A DNA stretch of 64,000 nucleotides from Chromera velia (taxonomy: Eukaryota; Sar; Chromeraceae). The notes under the pieces are model-generated. The model was not told where the DNA came from and did not search any database. It saw only the letters and a list, made by a program, of their open reading frames with translations. The translations under genes and the position numbers were made by a program. Below are positions 24,776-34,567 of the stretch, in pieces. The stretch covers positions 1 to 64,000 of the forward strand of contig JAHBMJ010002108.1 in NCBI GenBank assembly GCA_018398765.1. Reading direction: 5' to 3'. The number at the start of each line of letters is the position of its first letter. Position 1 is the first letter of the stretch.

Positions 24776-27700
24776 ATACGAAGAGGAGTTCTTCTATTGG
24801 GAAATTGTGATCATGATCCGCAAGCTGAGCCTCCTGTTGATCCTGGCTTTTCCTGTGAACAACGAGGACTCGGACTCGCGCACGTTCATGGTCGTCTTCC
24901 ACGCCTCCTTCTTCCTCATCGTACAGCTCTGGTACAGACCATATACACAGAAAGGGGCAGACGTGCTGAACAAACTCGAGGCGCTCTCCCTGATATCCTG
25001 GCTTCTCATCCTCATCGTCTTCATGGTGAATGAGTCTTATCGTTTTTATGCTTTTTCTTGTCTTTTGACTCTTTTCGCTTTTTTCATGGGTTCTTCAGAA
25101 CGTTGTCTCCTTGATTTGTTGGAGGTGCGGCAAGGGAAGCAATGTGGGTGCGAAAGGGAAACACAGTTGACATGACCGCTGACTTTTTTTTCTCTCCCAG
25201 GATTGACTACTGCCCTGCACATTTCTCGTCTGTTTTCGTGCCCCTTCTTATCTCTTTCTTTCTCGCTCTCTTCCCAACTCCTGCAGGGCCTGTATCTGTT
25301 TGAACCGAAAGCTTCGTCAGTCAGGGGGGGGGGGAGGGGGGAACATGTTTAGTGCACTCACTCAGTCTGAAGTGTTAAATGCACTTTACCATCATCCCAG
25401 AGATGTGAAGTGCCTTGTGAAGTCCATGCTAAACGCCATGTCTTGCATTCTTCGCCAACTTGGCTGAATTGTCTTTTTTTTCTGTTTCTTGTTTGATGAC
25501 AAGTTTTCCTTTTTCTTCCGTCAAGAAAGTTCGCTTTCCGAAAGTCTCTCATTTTCTTTTGAATGCATCTTTATTTGATAATCCGATCATGCAGGTGGGT
25601 GGTCATCTTCTCGCTTTTGATGACGGTCTTCTTCCTCATGTACTTCGTCCCGACTGGCCTCGCGATCGTGAAGGGTTTCGCAACTGAGGCCATCAAAATG
25701 GCTCGAGCGATCGACAAGGAGAAGGACGCAAAGGGATGGAAGAAATACGTGCAAGGTCTGAAGCTGTACGACAAGCTTATGTGCCTCACAAGGGTGCCGT
25801 GTGCGGGGGAGAATAGAAACATCCGAGAGATGGTCAGTCGGCTAGCACTGGATTAGGAATAAAGTTTGTAAGCACAAGACCAGCAACAAGCGCCTCAGGA
25901 TAAATTCACCGCGGTGAAGTTTTCTGCCGATGTTCAGATACCAAGCACTCGCCGCAGTGACTGAGTCAGCAGAAAGCACTGCAGCAAAACTCTACGGCAC
26001 ATGAGAAAGTCCGCATGTATGTGAGTCGATCCGTAGAAATCAATCAATCATCTTGAGGGCAAATTAAGACAGAGAGAGATCTCGATCGAAACTTATTTGC
26101 AGGTCCGCATTCAATCCCTCACGGGGGAGGAGGAGGGCCTGTTCATGGTTCAACTGACCGTGCACAAGAAACTGAAAAGTTACAAAAACACCAGGATCCT
26201 CTTGGGAAGGCACCTTCTGGATGTGCGCCAGATGATCAAGAGAGACCTCGAGAGAGTGCTCCATGAATGGAGACTTGCACGGCTGTTCTTCAGAAAAGGC
26301 CTGATGGAGATTCCAGAGGAGAAGAAAGTTCGATGTCGTCGTTGCCTCTTGTGGGACTGCAAAGAGCTCTGTCTCTCCCACCCTCCTCTAGGATTGGAGT
26401 TCCTCGTTCGGTTCGGTCTGATCATCAGAAAGACCCTCAAGACTGACGAACGGATGCACGAGAGGGCAATGGAAGATGTCAGTAAGTCCGTCAGTCTGGC
26501 GTTCAAGAATGCTTTTTGACATCTCCCTCTGTCTATCGAGCAGACTGTCTTTCTATCTATCCGTCGGTCTATTTACCTGATTTCCCAGGGATAGCGATGA
26601 ACAAAAGTGCAGATGTAAGCTCTCAATTGTGAAACGCTATATCCTTCCCCTTGCTGTGTCAATTGTCCCTTTCGGACTTCTAATTTGCCTGCACGCCTGG
26701 TTTGCTTGCATTTGTGTGTGTGAACCATTAATGCATCCGCTTCTGGTACTTAATTGTATCTCTTTCAACGAAAAAAATCCTTCCCTCACTCGCTTTGCAG
26801 GATCACTACCTTGAATACAAATCTTTCGCCTTCGATTGTCTGGAAAAGTCGCGACTTGACAGTTTCAGGAAGGACAAAGAGAGACAGACCGACAAGGAAT
26901 TCCTCTCTCTTCTGACGAGAACAGGAACGGAGACGCCGAAAGGGTTGAAGAAAAAGTTGACAGGGGGAAACTCACCAAGAGGAAATTCACCTCCAGAGTC
27001 CCCCCGGAGACCACCGCCTTCAGACAGCGACGGACGAGCGCTCGTCTCTTCTGGAAAAAGCAACAAAGTCGCTCCACGCCGATTTCTCCAGACAGGTCTG
27101 TGGCAGGCCGTCCAACAAGGCCTTCGTTCAGCCCGTCTCGAGCAGGAGGTGGATGAAATGGAGGCAGATATGGGAAGCTCAATATTTGAGGTCGACCAGC
27201 ACCCTGGCATGAGCAAGCAGCAGCAGCAACATGAAGCCGACGACACCCGACCGGATAACGGCGACGGAGCTCCGATTGATCCGCAGTCACTCCTCGCAGC
27301 TGCCGTTGACGATATGGGGAGCGGGAATTCTGAGTTGGACTACCCACCGCCCCCGCCCCGCCCAGTCGGCACCGCCCCAGCCGACGACCAAATGAACAAA
27401 ACATACGGTCCCCTCAGCGGCCCCCTTCCGGACCCTCCCACCAGTCCTTTCACCTACGCAGGTAGAGAGCTCCCGCTGCCGCAGCAACAGACGGCAGACG
27501 AGAACCGTCTGGCCTCTGCAATGGAGGCGATCGACGCTGAGTCGTCCATTTTGTCTCTCCCGCCTCCGCCCGCTGGTGCCTTCTCGCAAGGGAATGCAGA
27601 GGACCGAGAGAGGGAGAGGGACATGTCACGCCACTCGTCTTTCAGAAAACCCACGGCATCCGAAGCCCTCCCTGCCAACCCGAGTGTGGCAGCTCGGAGA

Positions 27701-29511
27701 GGCCAAATTTTGAACAGAAAGAGGGCAGGGATTGCACGTCTGAAAGAGAAGTTGCAGGCAGCACAGGCGACAAGGGTGGAAGAGAAACCAACGGAGGAAA
27801 CACAAAGAGCCTCTGCAAGTAATCGTCGGCAGTCATACTTCTCTGCAGGGTCCGTGTCTGAGGGGGAGATAGACGATCTCCGCGGGGGTATAGCAGGGGC
27901 TGGCACATTCAGTAAGGGCGTTGTAAGGGAGGAGGAGACAAATCGTCAGCCCTCTGTGCCTTCTCTGTCTCAGGGAGACTCAGAGATTGAAGGGTACGAG
28001 GCTGCTGACATGACGAGACATGCCCCTCCTGAAGAGGAGGCATCTCGAATGCCTGAAGAGCACAGGGAGGGCATACACACACAGGGGGGTGTTAGGAGGG
28101 CCTCCATCATGTCCGCAGGGTCCTTTTCGGATGGGGATCTAGACGATCTCCGGGCCATGCGGCCAGGAATGGGGGGTGCCCCATCAGCCACTCAGAACCA
28201 GAACCAGGGAGTGGGGGGTCCTGAGGGGAGGGGTAGAGGGAACGGGGGAAGGAGAACGTCTGACCTGACTATCGGATCGATGTCCGATGGGGACATAGAG
28301 GACCTGCGTGCTGCCCGGGGGGGTGGGCCTTTTGGTATGAATACCTCTGGGCTGCATAGATGGACCCCTCCAGGGTCGTCAGACGGTCAGGAGGCAGGGG
28401 ATGCAGGAGACGGGGAGCCGGTTGGGGACGAGGATATATTTGCAAGTGATCCTGGGGACTCGGTGGGGTCACAAGGGGACCCTGAGAGGGCAATCGATAT
28501 GGGGAGTGAGGGGGGAAGAGGGGGGGGGCGAGGACGGGGAGGGGGGTCTCCGTCGCATGGTAGAGGTGGTGCATCTAGTGGGGGGGGTGGGGGAGCAGTG
28601 GGGGGGATTCTCCAGGAGGACGAACCGACATTTACAGAGAGGGGGAATGGGAATAATCGTCTGACGGACAGACGAAACGTTGCGGATGTTCGTATTGAAA
28701 TGTCCCGATTGGGATCCGATGAAGGAGGGGATTTTGGGTCTCCTGGACCTGAAGCTGATGACGAAGAGAGCCCGGCCACAAGAGCACCAAAGAGTCCTGG
28801 GAAGGGGAAAGGGAAAGGAAGTTCAAGGCAAAGCAGTGGGTTGAAGTCTCCAGGGAGTGGGTCGCCTAAAAAAGGGGGGGGAATTTTTGGTTGGCTTCGA
28901 AGCATTTCGGGTGCTCCGGAAGAAGGAGACTCTGAGGAGGGGTCTGATGAATTTGATTCGCATTTGTGGGAAGACGTGACGGTTGACCTTGCCACTCTGA
29001 CCCAATTAGAGGATGCGTTGGTTTGGTTGCATCAACAGGAAGAGCCTGATTTGTCTTTTCAGCCGGGAAGGGAGGGGACATATGGGGAGAGGTACAGGCG
29101 TTTGTTGATCTCGCATGGGGAGGTTTTGGATCAATTGGCGGCGATTGGAGATGGTTTCTTTTCCCATCCTGCAGTCGAAAAGGCAAAGATCAGAGGGGTC
29201 GATAAGTGGAAACTCATCGACGCTCTGTTTGCAACAAAAGGTCTGTCTGCAGGTAGTGGTTGCAGGATCAGATTTTGCTTCCCAAAAGGGTCGAGACTTT
29301 TTCTAGTGACTACCTTGCTGTCGCGAGTCTTCGCTTTTCTCCTTTTTTGCTTTTTCTTTCCCGTCTCGTCTGTTGGACGTGCTCTTCTTCTTCGATTGTC
29401 CTTTCCCTTTCCTCTTAATTTACCTCTTTCTGTCCGATCTCACAGCCTTCCCTTTGCCCTCCCCCCCTCCCTGTGGATGCAGCCGTCGATCCCTATGTGC
29501 TCCTCTGGGTC

Positions 29512-29543
<32 letters not shown>

Positions 29544-30361
29544 AGTCAGTCAGTCAGTCAGTCAGATCTGCTGGGAGGGACTAAGTGGCAGACAGTCGGT
29601 TGGGTATTCAGAAATGCCAAAGGAAGGCGCCTCAATTTTCTTCAACTCAAATTCTGTGAAGTCCCCGTTGGACTTTCGAAAAGAAGAAGGGAAGGAAGGA
29701 AGAAAGCCTTCCTCCAATGCCTTCACGGTCTCCCGTCACACTCAGGTAGCCTGAGGGCCTGTCTCTAATTTCTTGCATCTCCTCTCCTCTCTTCTCTTCG
29801 TTGATTCTGTTCTTCCCTCCCGCTCCTCCTGCCTGCATACAAATGCAGTTGTACCCCGTGTTCCTGTCCCGAGTCGTGTGGGGTCTCGGTGAGGGGTCCT
29901 CTGTGGGAGGGGACTCCGAGGGCTCCATCGGTCTGGGGGGGAGGCGCTTCTCCGACGAGGCCCCCGTCCAGACTGTGAATGCAAACGCGGGGGGGGGGAT
30001 TGGGACGATGCCAGGGAGGTCCAGCATTCGTCGTAAGCAGAGCGGCGAGAGTATAGGGGAGGAGTCCCACAGAGCGCGGCCGAGAGTGTCCATCGCCCGA
30101 CAAGGGCGAAGAAGGTCGTCTCTAATCTCAATGGCCGCACGCGCAGCCAGGGACGAAATGGATCGGCAGAACGAAATGGAGGCGAAAGCTGCGAGATATG
30201 CAGTGACCACGCCAGAAGAGCGTCACCAGCGTGAGCCTCCGGACCCTGAATCAGATCCGGAGACTCTGAGCAGACCCTCGGGCCCACATGCGCTTTCCCC
30301 TCTGCAACAGGCTCTGCTTAACATGGACGGGGAGGGAGAGGGAGAGGGGGGGGGGATTTGA
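5620..30361 (+). CDS. Giant modular receptor: 20 sushi, 3 EGF and 2 HYR domains on a multi-span membrane module
   Basis: About 43 exons and about 3,860 residues. Exon list: 5620-5929, 6067-6273, 6787-7029, 7325-7573, 7931-8137, 8417-8653, 8972-9094, 9371-9493, 9935-10138, 10454-10681, 11074-11271, 11557-11787, 12184-12411, 12733-12936, 13146-13376, 13685-13915, 14124-14327, 14490-14720, 15120-15350, 15641-15865, 16263-16520, 16704-16949, 17455-17609, 17899-18109, 18597-18708, 19169-19306, 19514-19569, about 19994-20108, 20492-21025, 21288-21479, 21553-21747, 21816-22076, 22505-22642, 22923-23011, 23437-23725, 24050-24438, 24776-25025, 25287-25315, 25595-25832, 26103-26477, 26801-29240, 29483-29508, 29849-30361. 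The start at 5620 precedes a hydrophobic signal ([18 protein letters not shown]). The order is signal, CCP1-6, EGF1-2, CCP7-20, EGF3, HYR1-2, Cys-rich segment, membrane spans, cytoplasmic tail. The ectodomain is predicted to bind ligands or partner cells at the surface. Ectodomain phases match at every junction except around 19570-19993. Splitting into two genes is unlikely because phases continue through the ectodomain-to-membrane boundary. Confidence 0.85.
6635..6711. repeat. (GGAT)n microsatellite
   Basis: About 19 copies of GGAT with one GGTT interruption, inside the intron between sushi exons 2 and 3 of the giant receptor. Confidence 0.95.
8163..8255. repeat. (CT)n microsatellite after a splice donor
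   Basis: CT-rich run with TGT interruptions, starting about 25 bp after the donor GTCAGTCTCTCTG at 8138. Confidence 0.9.
8972..9493 (+). other. Tandem calcium-binding EGF domains (EGF1-2)
   Basis: Exons 8972-9094 and 9371-9493 each encode one EGF domain of 41 residues and are both phase 1-1. They begin [12 protein letters not shown] and [12 protein letters not shown], the D-x-(D/N)-E-C start of calcium-binding EGF modules. Each has the spaced cysteines CHGNATC or CDGNATC, then a G-S-F-x-C-x-C core ending in CxxGxxGxGxxC. They interrupt the sushi array between CCP6 and CCP7. Calcium binding would stiffen the linker between the two sushi blocks. Confidence 0.85.
9935..16949 (+). other. Sushi domains CCP7-20 of the giant receptor
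   Basis: Fourteen single-exon sushi domains, all phase 1-1. They fall into recurring types. Type [10 protein letters not shown]...NGT with [19 protein letters not shown]. Type [17 protein letters not shown] with [15 protein letters not shown]. Type [19 protein letters not shown] with [13 protein letters not shown]. The order A-B-C repeats three times at 11074-12411, 12733-13915 and 14124-15350, so the array grew by duplication of a three-exon unit. The last two domains (16263-16520 and 16704-16949) are divergent but keep the CNNGY or CNTGY core. All appear intact. Confidence 0.85.
17229..17454 (+). repeat. 71-bp tandem repeat copying a 3' splice site and EGF exon start
   Basis: Acceptor TGCAG followed by ACATCGACGAGTGCGCTCTG recurs at intervals of exactly 71 bp; the AG ends fall at 17241, 17312, 17383 and 17454. 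The first three copies run into TAA after about ten codons ([10 protein letters not shown] then stop in the incoming phase). Only the fourth leads into the full exon 17455-17609. The third copy has one change (ATCAACG for ATCGACG). The unit includes (GAAT)n filler. The first three copies therefore look like decoy or truncated exons in the intron. Confidence 0.9.
18110..18298. repeat. (CTGT)n microsatellite starting at a splice donor
   Basis: The donor GTCAGTCTGTCTGT at 18110 runs directly into about 45 tetranucleotide units with repeated CGGG interruptions, giving a higher-order pattern of about 48 bp. It lies in the intron after HYR1. Confidence 0.95.
18720..18821. repeat. (CTTT)n / poly-T microsatellite
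   Basis: CTTT units mixed with T runs, within 15 bp of the donor at 18709 in the HYR2 intron. Confidence 0.9.
19514..21345 (+). other. Cys-rich juxtamembrane region of the giant receptor
   Basis: Exon 19514-19569 encodes [14 protein letters not shown]. Exon about 19994-20108 encodes [10 protein letters not shown] and ends SACHCK. Exon 20492-21025 continues [12 protein letters not shown] and [15 protein letters not shown], with a Pro-rich and Asn-glycosylatable linker. Exon 21288-21479 opens [20 protein letters not shown], followed by a CPTGQ motif and the first membrane span. This Cys spacing resembles the ephrin-receptor-like (GCC2/GCC3) repeats that precede the same membrane module in algal and oomycete proteins. 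The join between 19569 (phase 1) and the exon at about 19994 is not phase-compatible as drawn. A small exon (for example 19859-19869) or a shifted acceptor at 19998 would repair it. Confidence 0.6.
19570..19655. repeat. (CT)n microsatellite starting at a splice donor
   Basis: The donor GTCTCTCTCTC at 19570 is itself the first unit of a CT run, interrupted once by CCCTCTCTCTGTGGGTGTGTT. Confidence 0.9.
21288..25832 (+). other. Multi-span membrane module of the giant receptor
   Basis: Hydrophobic segments in order: [19 protein letters not shown] (exon 21288-21479), [16 protein letters not shown] (21553-21747), [21 protein letters not shown] (22505-22642), two in 23437-23725 ([20 protein letters not shown] and [20 protein letters not shown]), then [35 protein letters not shown] and [12 protein letters not shown] in 24776-25025, and [17 protein letters not shown] in 25595-25832. 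A charged loop (24050-24438) separates two of them. The pattern Y-x-x-x-F-Y-W-E ... RK-x-x-L ... RPY ... N-x-x-E-x-x-x-L recurs in the other receptor of this window (RYWWWGF ... FRPWND ... LNNILD). The module has some resemblance to TRP-like or polycystin-like multi-span regions of protists. Whether it conducts ions or only signals cannot be told from sequence alone. Confidence 0.7.
24667..24775. repeat. (GT)n microsatellite ending at a splice acceptor
   Basis: Two TG runs separated by CGCGAATGGGGGTGTATG. The second run ends in TGTGTGCAG, the acceptor of exon 24776-25025, so the repeat replaces the polypyrimidine tract. Confidence 0.95.
26103..30361 (+). other. Cytoplasmic tail of the giant receptor
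   Basis: Exon 26103-26477 encodes a basic helical region ([20 protein letters not shown]). The large exon 26801-29240 encodes about 813 residues rich in Ser, Pro, Gly and Glu, with no globular signature until its end ([20 protein letters not shown] onward). Three copies of a motif, approximately R-R-x-S-x-x-S/T-x-G-S-x-S-(E/D)-G-(E/D)-(I/L)-(D/E)-D-L-R, lie at 27821-27886, 28091-28156 and 28247-28312. A tiny exon 29483-29508 encodes VDPYVLLW, and the last exon 29849-30361 contains basic RRRSSLISM before ending at a TGA at 30359. Basic-Ser motifs suggest kinase targets; the tail is probably a largely disordered signalling scaffold. Confidence 0.75.
29509..29565. repeat. (CAGT)n microsatellite starting at a splice donor
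   Basis: The donor GTCAGT after exon 29483-29508 continues as about 13 CAGT units with one CCGT variant. Confidence 0.95.
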
Positions 30362-31618
30362 GATGGGGGGGGATGGGTCCTTCTTGATTCCTTTCGTCCT
30401 TCCCTCCTTCCAGGTTGATTGTTGCTAGAGAGAGTTTCGATCGCACCGAACTTTGACATTTGGGGGGGGAAAAGCCTAGGAGGGGAAGGGGTGTGAGTAG
30501 ACTACATTGAAATGAGGGTAGGAGTAGCGGGGCGGGGGGTCCAACAACTTCAAGGAGAAAATCATACAAAGGGAGGAAGTAGGAAAGACCGGAAGGACTT
30601 TGGTTTTCTCGTGGAGAAGGGGAGTTTCTAAGGGCTTGTTCCTGTTCTTCGTTGCTTTCTTTAGAAAACACAAAATGAAGAAACTTTTTGGGTGCAAGGC
30701 TTGAGGCAGAACAGAAGAAAACCAAACCAAACCGTGATGGGGACTGCCGGATGGATGCAAAAGAAAGGAAGGAAGAAAGAAGAAAGGAAAGGGCATTTTG
30801 TCAAGACTGCCGCTGCAGCAGGGGTCGATGCACTCAATTCAATTCACTCCCTGCCCAGCCAGGCGGGTTTCTCCTTTCTCGCTCTTCCCCTCCGTCTGTG
30901 CGCACTCTTTATAAGGAATCGAAGAGGCAACAAAAGAAACGGGTTTATCCTTGTGTATGGCCTCCCGCTCTGCACCAAAATCGGTCTCTGTTATTCTTCT
31001 TTTGTTTGACGTCTTGTCTTTGAGTCCCGATTTTCACGCATTTAGATTTTGAGCTTTTTGATTTTTTACATTTGTAAGAGACGCAGAATTGGCATCAAGG
31101 GACAACGAAGGCGCGAAGATCAAAGAAAGAGACGGAAGGTCAGGCTGGGGGGGAAAAATAATCGAGACACGCTGTCTTATTGTCATTTTTGTTGAAAAAA
31201 ACAGACGAGAAAAGACAGAAGTCTCAGTGGAGGAATGATGAGCAGAAGAAGTGAAAAGAAGATAAGGCAAAAAAAGAGGAAAGAAGAAAGAAGCAGGGAA
31301 GCAACTGTATCTGTCCCCGCTCAACTCTTCGTCCCTTTGTCTCCTCGATGTTTTTCTCCAATGCGCTTGCTGTAGGGATCATGGAAAAAAGAAGAAAAGC
31401 CAGCAAAGCAACCACTGGAAACGGACACTAAGAAAGAAAGAAGAAAGCAGCGAATGAAAGAGAGAGAAAGAGAAGGGAAAAGGGACAAGGAAAGAACTTT
31501 CAACACGCCGAAGCCTTCTCACAAGCTTCTTTAAGAGCCGCATCTGCACCCGGTCCTCTTCAAGCCCTTCTTCCCGTATCGTTAAAGAGACAAACAATAG
31601 GAAACAAACAAACAAACA

Positions 31619-31650
<32 letters not shown>

Positions 31651-31916
31651 CGGGGCGCGGTGCGCGTCCCCTCTCTTTGAATGCCCCGTATCTCCTTTTA
31701 GTTCTTTTCTTCTCTCCTCGATCATCTTCTCCTTCTCCCGCCTACTTCCACATGGTTGATCAAGGAGGGGGGGCAAGCCTAGAAAAGAAAAATCACATGC
31801 ATCGATTGGGTCGGGTCGGGATGCCTCTGAAGCATTTGTTCTCTCTCACTTTCTCTCTCCCTCCGTCTCTCACACACACGCGTGCACATACAAGCACACA
31901 CGCGCACACACAGACA

Positions 31917-31973
<57 letters not shown>

Positions 31974-32429
31974 GGAGAAGCTGTTTGAAGACGGAGGATA
32001 AAAGGGCCTGCCGCCTGCCCGGCAGGCGAGCAAAAGTGGTGGGAGGAAGACAAAACAGAAACGATAAGTGTACCTTCGGCAAGCAAATTCAGCGGAGGTA
32101 ACTGAGCCAAGGAAGCAGCCCTCCAAAAGAGTCATTTGAACTAGCATTTGAATTGCAGTCGGAATGGAGCAGCCCGGTGATCAATTTGTATTGTCACTGT
32201 GCAAAGATCTTTGTTCTTTTTAATGCCTGCCTTCCTCTCTGTTCAAAGCGTTTAATGTATAGATACAAATCTATCTGGTTGGCTTGTTGGCTGTCCAGAA
32301 CCGAAAAGCACTTACGAGTGAGCAGACCTTTTTTGAGGATACACAAATGTCGTTTAAAGGAATTGGAAGTCAGGTGTTAGTTTTTCTCTTGAAACAGGCT
32401 TCGGTCTTGGTGATGAGGAAGAATTCTGG

Positions 32430-33620
32430 AAGATGCTATATTGATAATGCATTAATACAATGCACACAATATGAATACCAATATAAAAACTTATAAACTT
32501 ATGCCCTACCTATATATATTGACGATCTAGTTAGTGATATGTTAAATATAGCTCTAGATATATAGTTGTATATACTATTAAAATAATTTTATTTAATATT
32601 ACATGGTAAGCTAGGCTTAGCTAGCCATTGAAACGAATGTACTATGATAAAGATTTTGATCGATAATGTTTTGATCGAATTCATGATGTTGAAGTCCAAC
32701 TCGTCTAGGGTTAAGTTCTAGGTCCAGTTAAAAGACCGGTTTAATTTAGATATTAAATTGTATAATAACAATGTATATACTCTTCAATTTCTTTGTTATA
32801 ATACATATTATTTTTGTAAGTTAAAAAACTGACTTTATTGCTTAGAATACTAGTTAGAATACAGCCAGTTTCTTAGCTATTTCTAGCATGCATATTGCTA
32901 GACATATTAACTATATATATTAACTATATATACCTCCATGTGGCAGCATTGAGGCTTCATATAAAAGATAAAATATATACATAATCTAGTACGTAATTTT
33001 TATTAAATTTGTGGAATGCCCTCGCGGCGATGCACCGCGCCTAGCGCCACGTAATGAACCGCCGTTTCAACCACGGCTTTCAAGTTAATTAGAGTTTAAC
33101 GCCGGGATAATCCCAATCTACTATTAAATCTAGATCCAAATCATATATCCTATCCTATAAGCCTTATTGTATGCATGTTTTTAGTATAAACTAGGCGTAT
33201 CACAGCAAAAAAAAAAAAAAAAAACCAGAATTGGCTTAAATTATTTTTTTCTTTTTTTTTTTTGCACAACACCTAAGCAACACTTGTACAACACCAAAAC
33301 AACACTTATGCAACACTTGAACAACACTTGTTTGTCATCTAACATCGTCGGGCAAAAAAAAAAAAAAAGCGAGAACAGGCTTTTTTTTTTCTTTGTGATA
33401 GGCCTAGAGTATAAAACGCAATGAAAACCTAGATGAAAACTAAAAAATAAAACTGAAAGTCTGAAACCTAGTGTGGAAACGTAAGCCCTAGCGTAAGCCT
33501 ATCATGATAATTAGCTACAGCCAAAGAATTATGACATCATAATATTTGTGGTAATACACGTTAAAATACATGTTCCTAGTCGTGCTTGCTAGCATGCTTG
33601 GTCAACTAGTTAGCCAATCT
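32430..33620. other. AT-rich island
   Basis: A 1.2-kb block of strongly AT-rich DNA with many TATATA and TTAATTA words. It holds one GC-rich pocket at about 33015-33065, a poly-A run at about 33207 and a short tandem repeat at 33265-33330. No coding frame and no terminal repeats are visible. It resembles the islands at 4690-5130 and 46860-47460. Confidence 0.7.
33265..33330. repeat. Degenerate ACAACACTT minisatellite
   Basis: Repeats of a 10-13 base unit around CAACAC(T/C)T(G/A), about six copies, inside the AT-rich island and flanked on both sides by poly-T or poly-A tracts. Confidence 0.7.
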
Positions 33621-34567
33621 CTTACTGTATCCCGGAATCCGACTGTGCCTTGCTGCCACTGCTAGTGCCACTGCTAGCCACTGCAAGATGCAATCTGATG
33701 GATCCTAGGATGGATCACAGTTTCCATCAGTCAATCAAGTTGCGTCCACCCTAGCGTCCACCTCTAGGTCCACCTTAACGTAGGAGACGCAAACAGCGTC
33801 ACGCAAGAAACAAATTAGGTGAGTTACTTGGAGTGTCCTTCCGTCACGCGCGCCGCGCGAACGCGCAACAGAATAATGTAAGAGTCGGTACTCGTATTTT
33901 GCTGTCGGAGGGAGACGAGCGATGCACGCGGAATGAGAGGAGCGGTACACGAGAGAGGGGCGAAAAACAGCAGGAAGACAATTAAGGGGCTGCATGCAGT
34001 CTGCAGAATTGACGAACGAGTGCATGGACGTTCACCGTGGCAGCACACAAGGCGACGAACAAAGTGTGATGATCCATTCCTCTGACACCAGGTCGTCTGT
34101 CATACTGTTTCTTTAATTCTCTCTATACACATGCACTCCCTCCCAGCATACAGACAGACATGGGCTGTTAGAGTCTCGTTTCGGAGCATCAGCCAGGAAA
34201 TGACGATGATCCTCTGCCGCTTTGTCAATGACGGCAGACCGACACTTGATGCAGAGGATGAGAGGTACTCAGGGAAAAGGGACGCAAACGGAAACCGAGT
34301 CTAGAAAAGAAAAGGAAGAAACGAGCAGGTGAAGAGAGAACACACAAAGAGAAAGGAAAAGAACCTCTCTGTAGCGAAAAAAAAGAAAAAATAGAACCAG
34401 CAATCAATCACTCCCCCCCCTCCTGCATGAATGCAATAAAAGACTCTGCCCTCCTCATGCGATCCACCCTGAAAGAAAAACCCCTCCCTGCATGTGCCCC
34501 CTACACCAGAGCGCAGGCAGACAGGCAGGCAGGCTCGTGCAGCTATGAGTCAGCAGAGACGGCTCGA

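Larger units (their letters stand above)
30362..34567. other. Convergent intergenic region between giant receptor and LRR gene
   Basis: Both flanking genes end toward this region. Bases 30362-31100 are the likely 3' flank of the receptor gene and contain no further exon I can support. Bases 31600-31650 hold (GAAA)n and 31870-31975 hold (CA)n followed by (GA)n. Bases 32430-33620 are an AT-rich island. Bases 33735-34400 return to mixed composition. Open frames here are low-complexity or short, and none resembles a protein family. Confidence 0.6.

Noticed and set aside
33001-33120. GC-rich pocket in the AT-rich island as an RNA gene
   Set aside because: I looked for tRNA and 5S-like features and found no convincing stem set or box elements. 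Covariance-model scanning would decide.
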